64,000 bases of DNA, from the NCBI RefSeq assembly GCF_900114015.1, contig NZ_FORN01000033.1:1-64000 (forward strand). Reading direction: 5' to 3'. The position numbers were made by a program, and so were the translations under genes. The stretch's first letter is position 1. Each line of letters opens with the position of its first letter. Source of the stretch: Caulobacter sp. UNC279MFTsu5.1 (GTDB lineage: Bacteria > Pseudomonadota > Alphaproteobacteria > Caulobacterales > Caulobacteraceae). The notes under the pieces are model-generated. The model was given only the letters and a program-made list of their open reading frames with translations. It searched no databases and was not told where the DNA came from. Positions 1 to 8,711 of this stretch are shown here, one piece after another.

Positions 1-636
1 CGACGAAGTCAGGCGCTTCGCGTGGAGCCGTTATCCGCAAGGCCGGGGCGCGCGGGCCTTTTCCGCCCTTCACCCCACCCGGTGGTTCCCGCTGGATCTG
101 TGCACCGCTTGATTTCAGAGGCGGGAGTGAGCCGACCAGGACCGGAGCGAACCCCACGACGGGCGGGATCTTCCAGCGAAGACCCCGATGGGCGAGCTTA
201 CGTCCCTCGCCCTCTGATTAAGCTCGCCGACCGCAAACTCACGCGCCGCCGACAAGCCCCGCTCGTCCACCCCTGAAGACCGCATCGGTCGCTGGCCTCG
301 CGCCCTCCCCGTGCCTTCAGGTGAGGTCAGTATGGGGGTGGTTTGAAGGGGTGGGGACAGATTGGGGTCGAGAAAGTTCAAGCGCCTGAAATTGCTGAAC
401 TCTGCTCGCTATCCGCCGGGGACAGACGCCCCACCGGGGACGCGCACTCACGGCAAGGCCTCGGAAAATCGATCCCGGACCATCGGGGGAGTGCGCGTCC
501 CCACCGTCGTCCACGGCGCCGAACGATCATTCCGGGAGCCCAGATTCCAGGCGCAGCGGCCGACTTGGGGGACACGCACTCACCCGCAGCGCCCTGCAAG
601 CCGGCCGACGCGCAGGCGTGAGCGCGCGTCCTCTTC
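1..636. other. non-coding stretch with short repeats, possible gene tail at left edge
   Basis: No convincing gene lies here. Frame 2 gives an open tail ending at a TGA at 110-112 that could be the C-terminus of a gene starting before the window, but 36 residues are too few to identify. A perfect 10-bp inverted repeat (GGCGAGCTTA at 191-200, TAAGCTCGCC at 219-228) could form a hairpin. From 350 to 590 the motif GGGGACR recurs in both orientations and is listed separately. The short ORFs here overlap in several frames and look like random GC-rich openings. Confidence 0.5.
436..583. repeat. GGGGACRCGCACTC short repeat cluster
   Basis: GGGGACGCGCACTCAC at 436-451 recurs in the same orientation with one mismatch at 568-583 and in inverted orientation as GAGTGCGCGTCCCC at 489-502, a perfect 14-bp inverted repeat with the first copy. 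Shorter GGGGACAGA copies lie near 353 and 418. It is a REP-like intergenic repeat; function unknown. Related GGGGACAYGCCC sequences occur near 4567 and at 54877-54904. Confidence 0.55.
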
Positions 637-2187
637 TTAGAACACGCCCTCGCCGGCCGCCGCGCCCAGGGCGCTGGTCCGGCGGTGGGCCAGGGCCTCG
701 GCCACGTGCACGCGGCGGACGCCGGCCGCGCCTTCCAGGTCGGCGATGGTGCGAGCTAGGCGCAGGACGCGGGTCCAGCCCCGGGCGCTGATCTGGCCGG
801 CCTCGGCGGCGCGGGCCAGCAGGCCGCGCCCGGCTTCGTCGAGATCGGCGATCCTTTCCAGGTAGCGCCCCTCGGCCCGGCCGTTCAGCGCCTCGGCGCC
901 GGCCGGCGCATTGTCGATCGCCTCGGCCCGCTCCAGCTGCAGCCGCCGGGCCCGAGCGACCCGGGCGGCGACCTCGGCCGTGCCTTCGGACGGCGGCGGC
1001 AGGGCCAGGTCGGCGGCGGTGACGGCGGGCATGTCGACCGCCAGGTCGATGCGGTCCATCAGCGGCCCGCTGACCCGGCCCTGGTAGTCGCGAAGGCAGC
1101 GCGGGGCCTTGCCGCACGCCCCGCGCCCAGTCCCGCCATGGCCGCAGCGGCAAGGGTTCATCGCCGCCACCAGCTGCACCCGGGCCGGATAGCGCACATG
1201 GGCGTTGGCCCGCGCCACCATCACCTCGCCGGTTTCCAGCGGCCCGCGCAGGCTATCGAGGGCCTGGACCCCGAATTCGGGCAGTTCGTCCAGGAACAGC
1301 ACGCCGTTGTGGGCCAGCGACACCTCGCCGGGCTTGGCCTTCAGCCCGCCGCCGGTCAGGGCGGCCATCGAGGCGCTGTGGTGCGGGGCGCGATAGGGCC
1401 GGGCCCGGGTCAGGGTTCCCTTGGCGATCAGCCCCGCCACCGAATGGACCATCGAGGTCTCCAGCAGTTCATGCGAGCTGAGGGGCGGCAGCAGCCCCGG
1501 CAGGCGCTGGGCCAGCATCGACTTGCCCGAGCCCGGCGGGCCGCAGAACAGCAGGTTGTGCGAACCGGCCGCGGCGATCTCCAGCGCCCGCTTGGCGTGC
1601 TCCTGGCCCTTGACGTCGCGCAAGTCCTTGACCGCCTCGCCCTCGACCACCGGGCCGGGCGATGGGGCCGACAGGATCTGGCCGCCGCGGAAGTGGTTGA
1701 TCAGCGCCACCAGCGAGCGCGGGGCCAGGATCCGCGTGCCGCCCGCCCAGGCGGCTTCCGGCCCGCAGGCCTCGGGACAGATCAGGCCCAGGTCCATCGC
1801 CCCCGCCGCCATGGCGGCCGGCAGGGCCCCGGCGCAGGCCGCGATCCGTCCGTCCAAGGACAGTTCGCCCATCGCCGCCCAGCCGTCGAGCGCGTCGATC
1901 GGGATCACGCCCATGGCCGCCATCACCGCCAGGGCGATCGGCAGGTCGTAGTGCGAGCCCTCCTTGGGCATGTCGGCCGGGGCCAGGTTGGCGACGATGC
2001 GCTTGGGCGGCAGGGCCAGGCCCAGGCCGGCGAATGCTCCGCGCACCCGCTCCTTGCTCTCGGCCACCGCCTTGTCGCCCAGGCCGACGACGACCATCAC
2101 CTGGGCGCCGCCCGTCAGTTGCACCTCGACGTCGACTCGGCGCGCCTCGACGCCTTCGAACGCCACCGTGACGACCTTTGCCGCCAT
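637..2187 (-). CDS. comM: YifB/ComM-family Mg-chelatase-like AAA+ ATPase
   Basis: A 516-residue protein of the YifB/ComM family. In Vibrio, ComM is a hexameric helicase that promotes branch migration during integration of transformed DNA; in most bacteria its role is unproven. The N-terminal 170 residues form the family's ChlI/Lon-like domain. The AAA+ core has Walker A GPPGSGKS at residues 216-223, a Walker B-like LFLDELPEF near 300, and a cysteine-rich CRCG...RCLRDY stretch before the sensor region. The length is normal for the family. It sits downstream of gshB on the same strand but separated by about 130 bp, so it probably has its own promoter. The family is secure; a natural-transformation role here is inference. 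Confidence 0.93.
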   Translation of the reverse strand: MAAKVVTVAFEGVEARRVDVEVQLTGGAQVMVVVGLGDKAVAESKERVRGAFAGLGLALPPKRIVANLAPADMPKEGSHYDLPIALAVMAAMGVIPIDALDGWAAMGELSLDGRIAACAGALPAAMAAGAMDLGLICPEACGPEAAWAGGTRILAPRSLVALINHFRGGQILSAPSPGPVVEGEAVKDLRDVKGQEHAKRALEIAAAGSHNLLFCGPPGSGKSMLAQRLPGLLPPLSSHELLETSMVHSVAGLIAKGTLTRARPYRAPHHSASMAALTGGGLKAKPGEVSLAHNGVLFLDELPEFGVQALDSLRGPLETGEVMVARANAHVRYPARVQLVAAMNPCRCGHGGTGRGACGKAPRCLRDYQGRVSGPLMDRIDLAVDMPAVTAADLALPPPSEGTAEVAARVARARRLQLERAEAIDNAPAGAEALNGRAEGRYLERIADLDEAGRGLLARAAEAGQISARGWTRVLRLARTIADLEGAAGVRRVHVAEALAHRRTSALGAAAGEGVF

Positions 2188-2316
2188 TGGTTTTCCGCTC
2201 CCTTGCCCACGGTTTTATCCACAAGCCAAGCATGGCCGTTGGAGCGGAGCAAGAACGAAAAACGAACGTTTCAGGAAAGTGTGACGATTCAGATATCTAG
2301 CCGACGCTCCTCACCC

Positions 2317-3264
2317 TCAGGTGGAGCTGAGCTCGGCGATCCGATCCCAGAGGATCGCGGCGGCGTCGGCGCCGCCGAACCGCTTGAGCTGCTGGGCCCC
2401 GGTCGGCGAGGTGACGTTGATCTCGGTCAGGTACTCTCCGATCACGTCGATGCCGACGAACAGCAGGCCGCGCTTCTTCAGTTCCGGGCCGATGATCGCG
2501 CAGAGCTCCAGGTCGCGCGTCGTCAGCTCGACGGCCTCGGCCCGGCCGCCGACGCGGAGGTTCGAGCGCACCTGGCCGGCGGCCGGCACGCGGTTGACCG
2601 CGCCCACCGGTTCGCCGTGCACCAGCAGGATGCGCTTGTCGCCCTTGCTCACGGCCGGGACGAATTTCTGGGCGATCACCTGCTCGCGGCCGATCATGGC
2701 GTGCAGCTCCAGCAGGGCGTCCAGGTTGGGGTCGTCGGCCAGCAGCCGCGCCACGCCCGAACCGCCGCCGCCGTAGAGCGGCTTGAGCACGATGTCGCCG
2801 TGCCGGGCGCGGAAGTCGTAGATCGCCTCGTGGTCGCTGGTGATCAGGGTCGGCGGCTGGACGCCCGGGAAGTCGGTGACGAACAGCTTCTCCGGCGCGT
2901 TACGCACTTCCGCCGGATTGTTGACCACCAGCGTGTGGGGGTGGACCTTCTCCAGGAAGTGCGTGGCGGTGATATAGGCCATGTCGAACGGCGGATCCTG
3001 GCGCATCAGCACCACGTCGACGTCGTCCTTCATGTCGAGCAGCACCGCCTCGCCCAGCTCGGCGTGGGCGCCTTGGGTCTTGGTCAGCTTCAGCGGCTGG
3101 GCGCGGGCGAACACCCTGCCGTCCTCCATCGACAGCTTGTCGGGGGTGTAGAACCACAGCCGATGGCCGCGCTGCTGGGCCTCCCACATCATCAGGAAGG
3201 TGGTGTCGGTTTCGATATTGATCCCCAGCACGGGGTCCATCTGGACGGCGACTCTCAGCGACAT
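2317..3264 (-). CDS. gshB: glutathione synthetase
   Basis: A 315-residue cytosolic ATP-grasp ligase that joins glycine to gamma-glutamylcysteine, the second step of glutathione synthesis. The N-terminus ([16 protein letters not shown]) is the classic start of prokaryotic GshB, so I start at 3264 instead of the farther ATG at 3348, which would add 28 unrelated residues. Conserved blocks include [13 protein letters not shown], the [14 protein letters not shown]-binding loop and the C-terminal [19 protein letters not shown] motif with magnesium-binding Glu and Asn. In many alphaproteobacteria gshB lies near rsmI/yraN; here a SirB1-like gene and a MarR gene intervene. Confidence 0.95.
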   Translation of the reverse strand: MSLRVAVQMDPVLGINIETDTTFLMMWEAQQRGHRLWFYTPDKLSMEDGRVFARAQPLKLTKTQGAHAELGEAVLLDMKDDVDVVLMRQDPPFDMAYITATHFLEKVHPHTLVVNNPAEVRNAPEKLFVTDFPGVQPPTLITSDHEAIYDFRARHGDIVLKPLYGGGGSGVARLLADDPNLDALLELHAMIGREQVIAQKFVPAVSKGDKRILLVHGEPVGAVNRVPAAGQVRSNLRVGGRAEAVELTTRDLELCAIIGPELKKRGLLFVGIDVIGEYLTEINVTSPTGAQQLKRFGGADAAAILWDRIAELSST

Positions 3265-3353
3265 GGGGGCTCCGGACTGGCTTGGGCGCGACTGCCTAGT
3301 TAAGGCGGCCCGGCCGCGAATGCGAGGGTCGACCACGATCCAGGACACGCAGG

Positions 3354-3929
3354 TCAGGCGGTTTCAGCGCGCCGGCGGGTCTTCAGGGCCAGCAGGATCG
3401 CCGAGAGCAGGAAGTAGAACGCCCCGAACGCCGCATAGGGCGCGACGACGGCGAGGACCGGCGCGACGGCGGGCGCGGCGGCGCGGCTGACGAAGAACCC
3501 GCCCGCCAAGGCTGACTGGGCGCCGCTCAGCACCATCGCCCACTGGGCGCCGTAGGTCCGCCACCGGCGCAGGCCGACAGCCAGTTGCAGCAGTCCCGAG
3601 AGGACCGCCCAGACGCCGAACAGCACCAGCACCAGGCGCGGGTCGAGGCGCAGGGCGGCCAGCACGCCCAGGGCGACCGCGGCGCTGACGACGGCGTTGA
3701 GGGCCTGGGGGACGTTGGCGCGGAAGCCGCCGTTGGCGCTGGCGTCCCGCGCGTTGGCGAAGGCGTCCCAGGCCGGATAGAGCACCAGCAACAGGCCCGC
3801 GACGACGGCGCTGGACGTTCCGAGCGTGAAGGCGGCGGCCACCCAGGCGGCGGCCACGACGGCGCGCAGAAGATAGTAGCGCACGAGCGCGCCGGCGCCG
3901 GCGCGCGAGGTGGTGATGTCCTTGGTCAT
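3354..3929 (-). CDS. small multi-pass membrane protein (DUF308/HdeD-like)
   Basis: A 191-residue hydrophobic protein with about five to six predicted membrane segments separated by short loops, and an arginine-rich C-terminal tail (KTRRRAETA). Repeated Ala/Val/Leu helices in pairs resemble DUF308/HdeD-type membrane proteins, which are linked to stress tolerance in other bacteria; this assignment is by general pattern only. I start at 3929 because GGAG lies 6 nt upstream; the ATG at 3941 lacks a ribosome site. It is divergent from the MarR-type gene at 4082, and the intervening region carries three TGTCRYGACA palindromes, so it is the likely target of that regulator. Confidence 0.75.
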   Translation of the reverse strand: MTKDITTSRAGAGALVRYYLLRAVVAAAWVAAAFTLGTSSAVVAGLLLVLYPAWDAFANARDASANGGFRANVPQALNAVVSAAVALGVLAALRLDPRLVLVLFGVWAVLSGLLQLAVGLRRWRTYGAQWAMVLSGAQSALAGGFFVSRAAAPAVAPVLAVVAPYAAFGAFYFLLSAILLALKTRRRAETA

Positions 3930-3978
3930 GGGAGGCTCCATTGAAGGGGGTGCGCCGCAACAGATCGCGGCCCTTATG

Positions 3979-4062
3979 ATGTCGCGACATTTTATGTCGT
4001 GACATACAATTTGATCTATCCGGCGAACCGGACCCCTGTCGAGTCATTATTTGTCACGACAG
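3979..4062. promoter_or_regulatory. three TGTCRYGACA palindromes between divergent genes (likely MarR operators)
   Basis: ATGTCGCGACAT (3979-3990) is a perfect palindrome. TATGTCGTGACATA (3993-4006) and TTGTCACGACAG (4051-4062) are near-perfect copies of the same TGTCRYGACA core. The first two centres are 15 bp apart, the third is 57 bp further on. They lie between the membrane-protein gene (start 3929, minus) and the MarR-type gene (start 4082, plus), which is where a MarR dimer controlling both would bind. Recognition by this regulator is inferred from position only. Confidence 0.7.
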
Positions 4063-4081
4063 GTATTTTTAGCTAAGGCGG

Positions 4082-4564
4082 ATGCGTTCCCAGGAGCCTC
4101 CCGTGCCGAAGACCGCCCGCTCGCTCACGCTCGACGACCAGCTGTGCTTCTCGCTGTACGGAGCCAGCCTGGCGATCAACCGCGCCTACAAGCCGCTGCT
4201 CGACGCGCTGGAGATCACCTATCCCCAGTACCTGGTGCTGAGCGCGCTGTGGGAAGTCGACGGCCAGAGCGTCGGCGCGATCGCCGAACGGCTGGGCCTG
4301 GATTCGAGCAACGTCACGCCGCTGGTCAAGCGCATGGAGGCCGCGGGCCTGCTGTCGCGCGAGCGCAATCCGGCCGACGAGCGCCAGGTGGTCGTCAGCC
4401 TGACCGACCACGGCCGCGACATGCAGGCCCGCAGCGCGTGCCTCGGCCAGACGCTGTTCCAGTCGGCGGGGATGAGCGTCGAGAGGCTGATCCAGCTGAA
4501 CAAGGACGTGCAGGCCTTCCGGGATTCGGTCGCGCGGTTCGTGACGGAACGGCCGGAGCAGTGA
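4082..4564 (+). CDS. MarR/OhrR-family transcriptional regulator
   Basis: A 160-residue winged-helix repressor. The N-terminal part LDDQLCFSLYGASLAINRAYKPLLDALEITYPQYLVL matches the OhrR subgroup of MarR proteins, including the cysteine near residue 22 that OhrR oxidises on contact with organic hydroperoxides. The winged helix follows (SVGAIAERLGLDSSNVTPLVKRME, then RNPADERQVVVSLT, the usual wing). OhrR normally flanks ohr/osmC; no ohr gene is present in this window and the divergent neighbour is a membrane protein. The ATG at 4082 has AAGG 5 nt upstream. Peroxide sensing is inferred from the cysteine and family resemblance. The gene probably represses itself through the palindromes listed separately. 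Confidence 0.9.
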   Translation: MRSQEPPVPKTARSLTLDDQLCFSLYGASLAINRAYKPLLDALEITYPQYLVLSALWEVDGQSVGAIAERLGLDSSNVTPLVKRMEAAGLLSRERNPADERQVVVSLTDHGRDMQARSACLGQTLFQSAGMSVERLIQLNKDVQAFRDSVARFVTERPEQ

Positions 4565-4598
4565 CCGGGACATGCCCCTGCGGCGCGCCCAGCCGTCG

Positions 4599-5414
4599 CT
4601 AGTTCAGCCTCAGCCGCATCCGCTCGCGCGCCGCCCGCGCCGCGATGGCCGCGCCGCCGTCCAGGACCTGGGCGCGCGACAGGGCCTGCAGGGCGCCGGC
4701 CAGCGCCCCCTGGCCCTCGCGGGCGGCGGCGACGTCCAGCCAGGGGTGGTGGTCGGTGGGGTCGAGCAGGGCGCGGCGCAGGGCCGAGCGCTCGGCCCGG
4801 GCCCAGTCGCGGGCCTGCTGGGCGCGGGCGAAGATGTTGTTCTGCAGGCGGATCAGCACGGCCCGGTCCGAAATCGGGCTCATCAGCACGTCCAGCTTGG
4901 CGGCGACGTCGGGCATCAGGCCGGTGCGCAAGGCCCGGCGCGACAGCTCGGACGGCAGCACCACCCGGCCCTCGCTGAACGGGTCCAGGGCCAGCGGCCC
5001 CTCCTCGGTCTCGATGCGCAGCAGGAAGTGGCCCGGGAAGTCGACGCCGTGCAGGTCCAGGCCGCAGGCCCGGCCAGCGTGCAGGTAGAACACCCCCAGG
5101 GTGACGGGCAGGCCCTTGCGCCGTTCGGCCACGGCGACCACGTCGGCGTTGTCGGGATGGTCGTAGGTGATCAGGTCGCCCGACAGCCGCAGGTCGCCGG
5201 CCATGGTCTCGGCCAGGGCCTCTTCCGGCGACTCGCCCTTCAGCCGCTCGGTCAGCCGGTCGATCGAGGCCTTGGCCATGTCGAGCACGGGGGCCAGGTC
5301 GCGGTCGGGGTCGTCGTGCACGGCGCAGGCCAGGGCGGCCTCGAACAGCGGGAAGGCCTTGTCCGAACGCTCGCCGGCCTCGGTCAGCAGGGTTTCGGCC
5401 TCTTCCCGCGTCAT
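4599..5414 (-). CDS. SirB1-family transglutaminase-like/TPR protein
   Basis: A 271-residue cytosolic protein of the SirB1 family, a transglutaminase-like fold followed by a TPR-like C-terminus. Family blocks visible are the middle region GLPVTLGVFYLHAGRACGLDLHGVDFPGHFLLRI, with the GHFLLR core, and LDPFSEG. The last 80 residues carry two degenerate TPR-like helices (RALLDPTDHHPWLDVAAAREGQGALAGALQALSRA). Its biochemical role is unknown; E. coli SirB1 was linked to invasion-gene regulation, which does not transfer here. Its start codon overlaps the end of yraN by 4 nt (ATGA), so the two are translationally coupled. It is the last gene of the rsmI-yraN block. Confidence 0.88.
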   Translation of the reverse strand: MTREEAETLLTEAGERSDKAFPLFEAALACAVHDDPDRDLAPVLDMAKASIDRLTERLKGESPEEALAETMAGDLRLSGDLITYDHPDNADVVAVAERRKGLPVTLGVFYLHAGRACGLDLHGVDFPGHFLLRIETEEGPLALDPFSEGRVVLPSELSRRALRTGLMPDVAAKLDVLMSPISDRAVLIRLQNNIFARAQQARDWARAERSALRRALLDPTDHHPWLDVAAAREGQGALAGALQALSRAQVLDGGAAIAARAARERMRLRLN

Positions 5415-5854
5415 TGATCGCCGTTCCAGCCCTTGGGCCAGCTATTAGGCCAAGCATCGGGAACATGACGCGGACGACGGCCGGGGGCCAGGGCGATCAG
5501 GTCCAGGCGGACGACCGCGCCGCGCAGGCCGGCGCGGTGCGCGGCGACGTGCGCGCCGGCGCGACGCAGACGGGCCCGCTGCTCGTAGGTCACCGCTTCC
5601 AGCGCCGCCTCCAGACTGGTCCTGCTCTTGACCTCCACAACGGCCAGCACGCCGCCGCGTTGCGCCAGCAGGTCGATCTCGCCCAGCGGGGTGGCCAGGC
5701 GGAAGCCGAGGATGCGATAGCCCTTGGCCATCAGCCACAGGGCCGCGATCACCTCGGCCCGACGCCCCGACAGCCGCGCGGCCGTTCCCCGGGCCTGCCT
5801 TTGAGCCCGCCGCTGGGCCTGGCGTTCGGGGCGGGCGGGGCGGACGACGCTCAT
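5411..5854 (-). CDS. YraN/UPF0102 family nuclease-like protein
   Basis: A 147-residue small basic protein of the UPF0102/YraN family with a restriction-endonuclease-like fold. The family signature is visible: GRRAEVIAALWLMAKGY, then the PLGEIDLLAQRGGVLAVVEVKSR block containing the E-I-D...E-V-K catalytic-type residues. The N-terminus is rich in Arg and Gln. In many bacteria yraN follows rsmI, as here, where the genes overlap by 4 nt (5851-5854). Nuclease activity is suggested by the conserved PD-(D/E)xK-like residues but is not established for the family. Confidence 0.92.
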   Translation of the reverse strand: MSVVRPARPERQAQRRAQRQARGTAARLSGRRAEVIAALWLMAKGYRILGFRLATPLGEIDLLAQRGGVLAVVEVKSRTSLEAALEAVTYEQRARLRRAGAHVAAHRAGLRGAVVRLDLIALAPGRRPRHVPDAWPNSWPKGWNGDQ

Positions 5855-6771
5855 CCGGCCTCCTTCATCGCCAGGGCCTGGCGGTAGAGGTCCTTGCGCG
5901 ACAGCCCCAGGGCCTTGGCCACCTCCGAGGCGGCCTCGCCCAGCGGCAGGCGGGCCATGGCCTCGCGCAGGGCGGCCTCGGCGTCGTCGGCGCTGGCGAC
6001 CTCGTCCTCGCCCGGCCCGACCAGGATGACGATCTCGCCCTTGGGCGTCTCGAACCGGGGATCGGCGGCCAGGACGTCCAACGAGCCGCGGACGCAGGTC
6101 TCATAGAGCTTGGTCAGCTCGCGGGCCACCGCGCCGGGCCGCGGACCGAACACGGCGGCCATGTCGGCCAGGCTGTCGGCCACCCGCGAGGCGCCTTCGT
6201 AGAAGATCAGGGTGGCGCGGACATGGGCCAGCTCCTCGAAGAACGCCTTGCGGGCGGCGGTCTTGGTCGGCGGGAAGCCGGCGAACAGGAAGCGGTCGGT
6301 TGGCAGGCCGGCCAGGGTCAGGGCGGCCAGGGCCGCCGAGGCGCCGGGGATCGGGAACACCGGCAGGCCGGCCGCGATCGCCGCCTGGGCCAGGCGCAGG
6401 CCGGGATCGGAGACCATCGGCGTGCCGGCGTCCGAGACCAGGGCGATCCGCTCGCCGGCCGCCAGCCGCTCCAGGAGACGCGGCGTCTCGCGGTCGGCGA
6501 CGTGCTCGTCATAGCGCTGCAGCCGCTTGGAGATGGCGTAGGCGGCCAGCAGCTTGCCCGACACGCGGGTGTCCTCGGCCAGCAGGACGTCGCAGCCGTT
6601 CAGCACGTCCAGGGCCCGCAGGGTGATGTCGCGCAGGTTCCCGATCGGCGTGGCCACCAGGTACAGCCCGGGCGCCAGCGGCGCGTCGGACAGGGCGGGC
6701 GGGGCAGGCTGACGGCTCAAGGGCGGACTTTCCGACGCGGACTGAGCGCCCACGAAGCGGCGCGCATACAA
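5851..6771 (-). CDS. rsmI: 16S rRNA (cytidine(1402)-2'-O)-methyltransferase RsmI
   Basis: A 306-residue tetrapyrrole-methylase-fold enzyme that 2'-O-methylates C1402 of 16S rRNA in the ribosomal P site using SAM. Signature blocks are GLYLVATPIGNLRDITLRAL (residues about 33-52), LLAEDTRVSGKLL, the SDAGTPMVSDPG glycine-rich loop and the PIPGASAALAALTLAGLPTDRFLFAGFPP stretch. A 30-residue Pro/Ser-rich N-terminal extension precedes the domain, so translation may start slightly downstream. The C-terminal 50 residues carry a helix-turn-helix-like tail typical of RsmI. It is the first gene of a coupled rsmI-yraN-sirB1 block and starts just downstream of hemW. Confidence 0.95.
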   Translation of the reverse strand: MYARRFVGAQSASESPPLSRQPAPPALSDAPLAPGLYLVATPIGNLRDITLRALDVLNGCDVLLAEDTRVSGKLLAAYAISKRLQRYDEHVADRETPRLLERLAAGERIALVSDAGTPMVSDPGLRLAQAAIAAGLPVFPIPGASAALAALTLAGLPTDRFLFAGFPPTKTAARKAFFEELAHVRATLIFYEGASRVADSLADMAAVFGPRPGAVARELTKLYETCVRGSLDVLAADPRFETPKGEIVILVGPGEDEVASADDAEAALREAMARLPLGEAASEVAKALGLSRKDLYRQALAMKEAG

Positions 6772-6777
6772 GGGTTA

Positions 6778-7941
6778 TCAGGTCGCGAGCGTTCCTGTCA
6801 GCCGGTCCAGCACCAGACGTCCGGATCGGGTGGCGCGCAAGCGCAGCGGATCATCGGCCAGGAGGCCGGACTCCACCAGAGATTTCACCTTCGGCGTGTC
6901 CGGCGACAGCTCCAGGGCGGCGATCTCGGCGAAACTCACGCCGTCGTCGATCCGCAGGCCCAGCAGCAGGCGCTCCTCGGCGGCCTCCAGGGCGGTGAGG
7001 ATTTCGCGCTCGAAGCCGACGCCGGTTTCGGCGACCGCGCGGACATAGTCGGCGATCCCGCGCCGGGCCGTGGTGGCCAGCTTGCCGTCGGGCAGGGTCA
7101 GGCGGCCGTGGGCGCCCGGCCCGACGCCGACATAGTCGCGGCCGCGCCAGTAGACCAGGTTGTGGCGCGAGCGGGCCGCCTCGCCCCGGGCGTGGTTGGA
7201 AACCTCGTAGGCGTCGAAGCCGGCGGCCTCCAGCACGGCCTGGGTGGTCTCGAACAGGGCGGCGGCCAGGTCCTCGTCGGGCACGACCAGCTTGCCCCGT
7301 CCCACCGCGCGGTCGAAGGCGGTGCCGGGCTCGATGGTCAGCTGGTAGGGCGAGACGTGCTCGGGGCCCAGGGCCAGCAGCTCGCCCAGCTCGCGCGTCC
7401 AGGCCTCGACCGTCTGGCCGGGGCGGGCGTAGATCAGGTCGGCCGACAGGCGCGGAAAGGCCCGGGCCGCCACGGCGATCGCCCGCCGGGCCGAGCCGGC
7501 GTCGTGGTTGCGGCCCAGCAGGGCCAGGGCCGCGTCGTCCAGCGCCTGGACCCCCAGCGACAGCCGCGCCACGCCCGCCGCCGCCAGGGCCTCGAAGCGG
7601 TCGGCCTCGGCGTCGGTCGGATTGGCCTCGAGGCTGATCTCCAGGTCGTCGGCCGGGGTCCACAGCGCCCTGGCGGCCTCGATCACCCGGGCCACCTGGG
7701 CGGGGTCCATCAGCGAGGGCGTGCCGCCGCCGAAGAAGATCGACAGCAGGCGGCGCGGGCCGGTCAGGGCCCGCTGGGCCGTCAGATCGGCGACGATCGC
7801 GTCGGCCAGCGCCGCCTGCTCGTCGGTCCGCCCCCGGTCGCGCACGACGTTGAAGTCGCAATAGGGGCAGATGCGCGAGCAGTAGGGCCAGTGGACGTAG
7901 ACGCCGAGCGGGGGGACGCCGAGGGGGGAAGCGCTAGTCAC
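6778..7941 (-). CDS. hemW: radical SAM heme chaperone HemW
   Basis: A radical SAM protein of the HemW/HemN-like family, 387 residues from the chosen start. It has the cluster motif CSRICPYCDF right after VYVHWPY, the GGGTPSL SAM-binding loop and a C-terminal HemN domain. HemW binds heme and helps load it into respiratory proteins; it lacks the coproporphyrinogen oxidase activity of HemN. The start is uncertain. GTG at 7941 is chosen because it lies outside an intergenic palindromic repeat; ATG at 7965 is also in frame but is made of repeat sequence (CCGGGATGACAAC). Both give plausible proteins. It lies between rdgB and rsmI on the same strand. Confidence 0.93.
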   Translation of the reverse strand: MTSASPLGVPPLGVYVHWPYCSRICPYCDFNVVRDRGRTDEQAALADAIVADLTAQRALTGPRRLLSIFFGGGTPSLMDPAQVARVIEAARALWTPADDLEISLEANPTDAEADRFEALAAAGVARLSLGVQALDDAALALLGRNHDAGSARRAIAVAARAFPRLSADLIYARPGQTVEAWTRELGELLALGPEHVSPYQLTIEPGTAFDRAVGRGKLVVPDEDLAAALFETTQAVLEAAGFDAYEVSNHARGEAARSRHNLVYWRGRDYVGVGPGAHGRLTLPDGKLATTARRGIADYVRAVAETGVGFEREILTALEAAEERLLLGLRIDDGVSFAEIAALELSPDTPKVKSLVESGLLADDPLRLRATRSGRLVLDRLTGTLAT

Positions 7942-7957
7942 CTTCGCACCCCAAAAG

Positions 7958-8069
7958 GTTGTCATCCCGGAAAGCGCGCAGCGCTTGTCCGGGACCCAGG
8001 TGAACCGCACCGCATATGCCCAGTCCCCTGGATCCCGGACAGCCTCTGCGAGGCTTCCGGGATGACAAC
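7958..8069. repeat. 112-bp palindromic intergenic element (BIME-like, copy 1)
   Basis: Two REP-like hairpin units (GTCATCCCGGAA...CCGGGA) face each other and are bounded by GTTGTCATCCCGG and its complement. The element is almost the exact reverse complement of the 112-bp copy at 13183-13294; differences fall mainly in the short central linker. A single half-unit is at 37503-37546. It lies between rdgB and hemW and reaches into the possible hemW start region. Confidence 0.85.
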
Positions 8070-8078
8070 GAGAGGGTC

Positions 8079-8684
8079 CTATTCAAACAGCGCCGCCTTC
8101 AGTTTCTCGAACGCCACGGCCCGGTGGCTCATGGCGTCCTTGGCGGCGGGCTCCATCTCGCCGAAGGTCTGGTCGAAGCCCGTCGGGATGAAGATCGGGT
8201 CATAGCCGAAGCCGCGGTCGCCGCGCGGCGGGAAGGTCAGGGTCCCGTGGACCTCGCCCTGCACGACCACCGCCGGCCCGCCGTTCGGCCAGGCCACGGC
8301 CAGGGCGCAGGTGAACCAGGCGGCGCGGTCCTCCGAGCCCGTCTCCTCGATCCGCTCGGCGACCTTGTCCATGGCCAGGGCGAAGTCCTTGTTCGGCCCG
8401 GCCCAGCGGGCCGAATAGATCCCCGGCGCGCCGTCCAGCGCCGCGACCGACAGGCCCGAATCGTCGGCCAGGGCGATCTGGCCCGACAGGTCGGCGGCGT
8501 GGCGGGCCTTGAGCAGGGCGTTGCCGACGAAGGTCGTCTCGGTCTCGTCCGGCTCGGGCAGGCCCAGGGTCCCGGCCGCCAGCACCTCGAACCGGCCGTC
8601 CAGCAGGGCGGCCAGCTCCTTGGCCTTGCCGGGGTTGTGCGTGGCCGCGACGAGCCTAAGTCCAGCTTCCAGCTTCAGCGTCAT
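8079..8684 (-). CDS. rdgB: XTP/dITP diphosphatase (Ham1/RdgB)
   Basis: A 201-residue housecleaning pyrophosphatase that hydrolyses non-canonical purine nucleotides (XTP, dITP) to monophosphates, keeping them out of DNA and RNA. The family signature is clear: LVAATHNPGKAKEL near the start, ALADDSGLSVAALDGAPGIYSARWAG, GYDPIFIPTG and a C-terminal AKDAMSHRAVAFEKL. The start at 8684 has AAGGAG 8 nt upstream; a longer in-frame extension to 9293 is only the antisense of the GST gene. It diverges from the GST gene with just 27 bp between start codons. The rph-rdgB-hemW neighbourhood is common in alphaproteobacteria. Confidence 0.96.
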   Translation of the reverse strand: MTLKLEAGLRLVAATHNPGKAKELAALLDGRFEVLAAGTLGLPEPDETETTFVGNALLKARHAADLSGQIALADDSGLSVAALDGAPGIYSARWAGPNKDFALAMDKVAERIEETGSEDRAAWFTCALAVAWPNGGPAVVVQGEVHGTLTFPPRGDRGFGYDPIFIPTGFDQTFGEMEPAAKDAMSHRAVAFEKLKAALFE

Positions 8685-8711
8685 CGCGCGGCTCCTTTCC
8701 GGGACAAGATC

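Noticed and set aside
1-112. Open frame entering from the left edge and ending at TGA 110-112
   Set aside because: Only 36 codons are visible and no motif is present; a real gene tail is possible but cannot be supported.
1138-3303. Long plus-strand open frame (721 codons) opposite yifB and gshB
   Set aside because: It is antisense to two well-identified genes. High GC content at third codon positions keeps the opposite strand open; its sequence is His/Gln/Arg-rich without domains.
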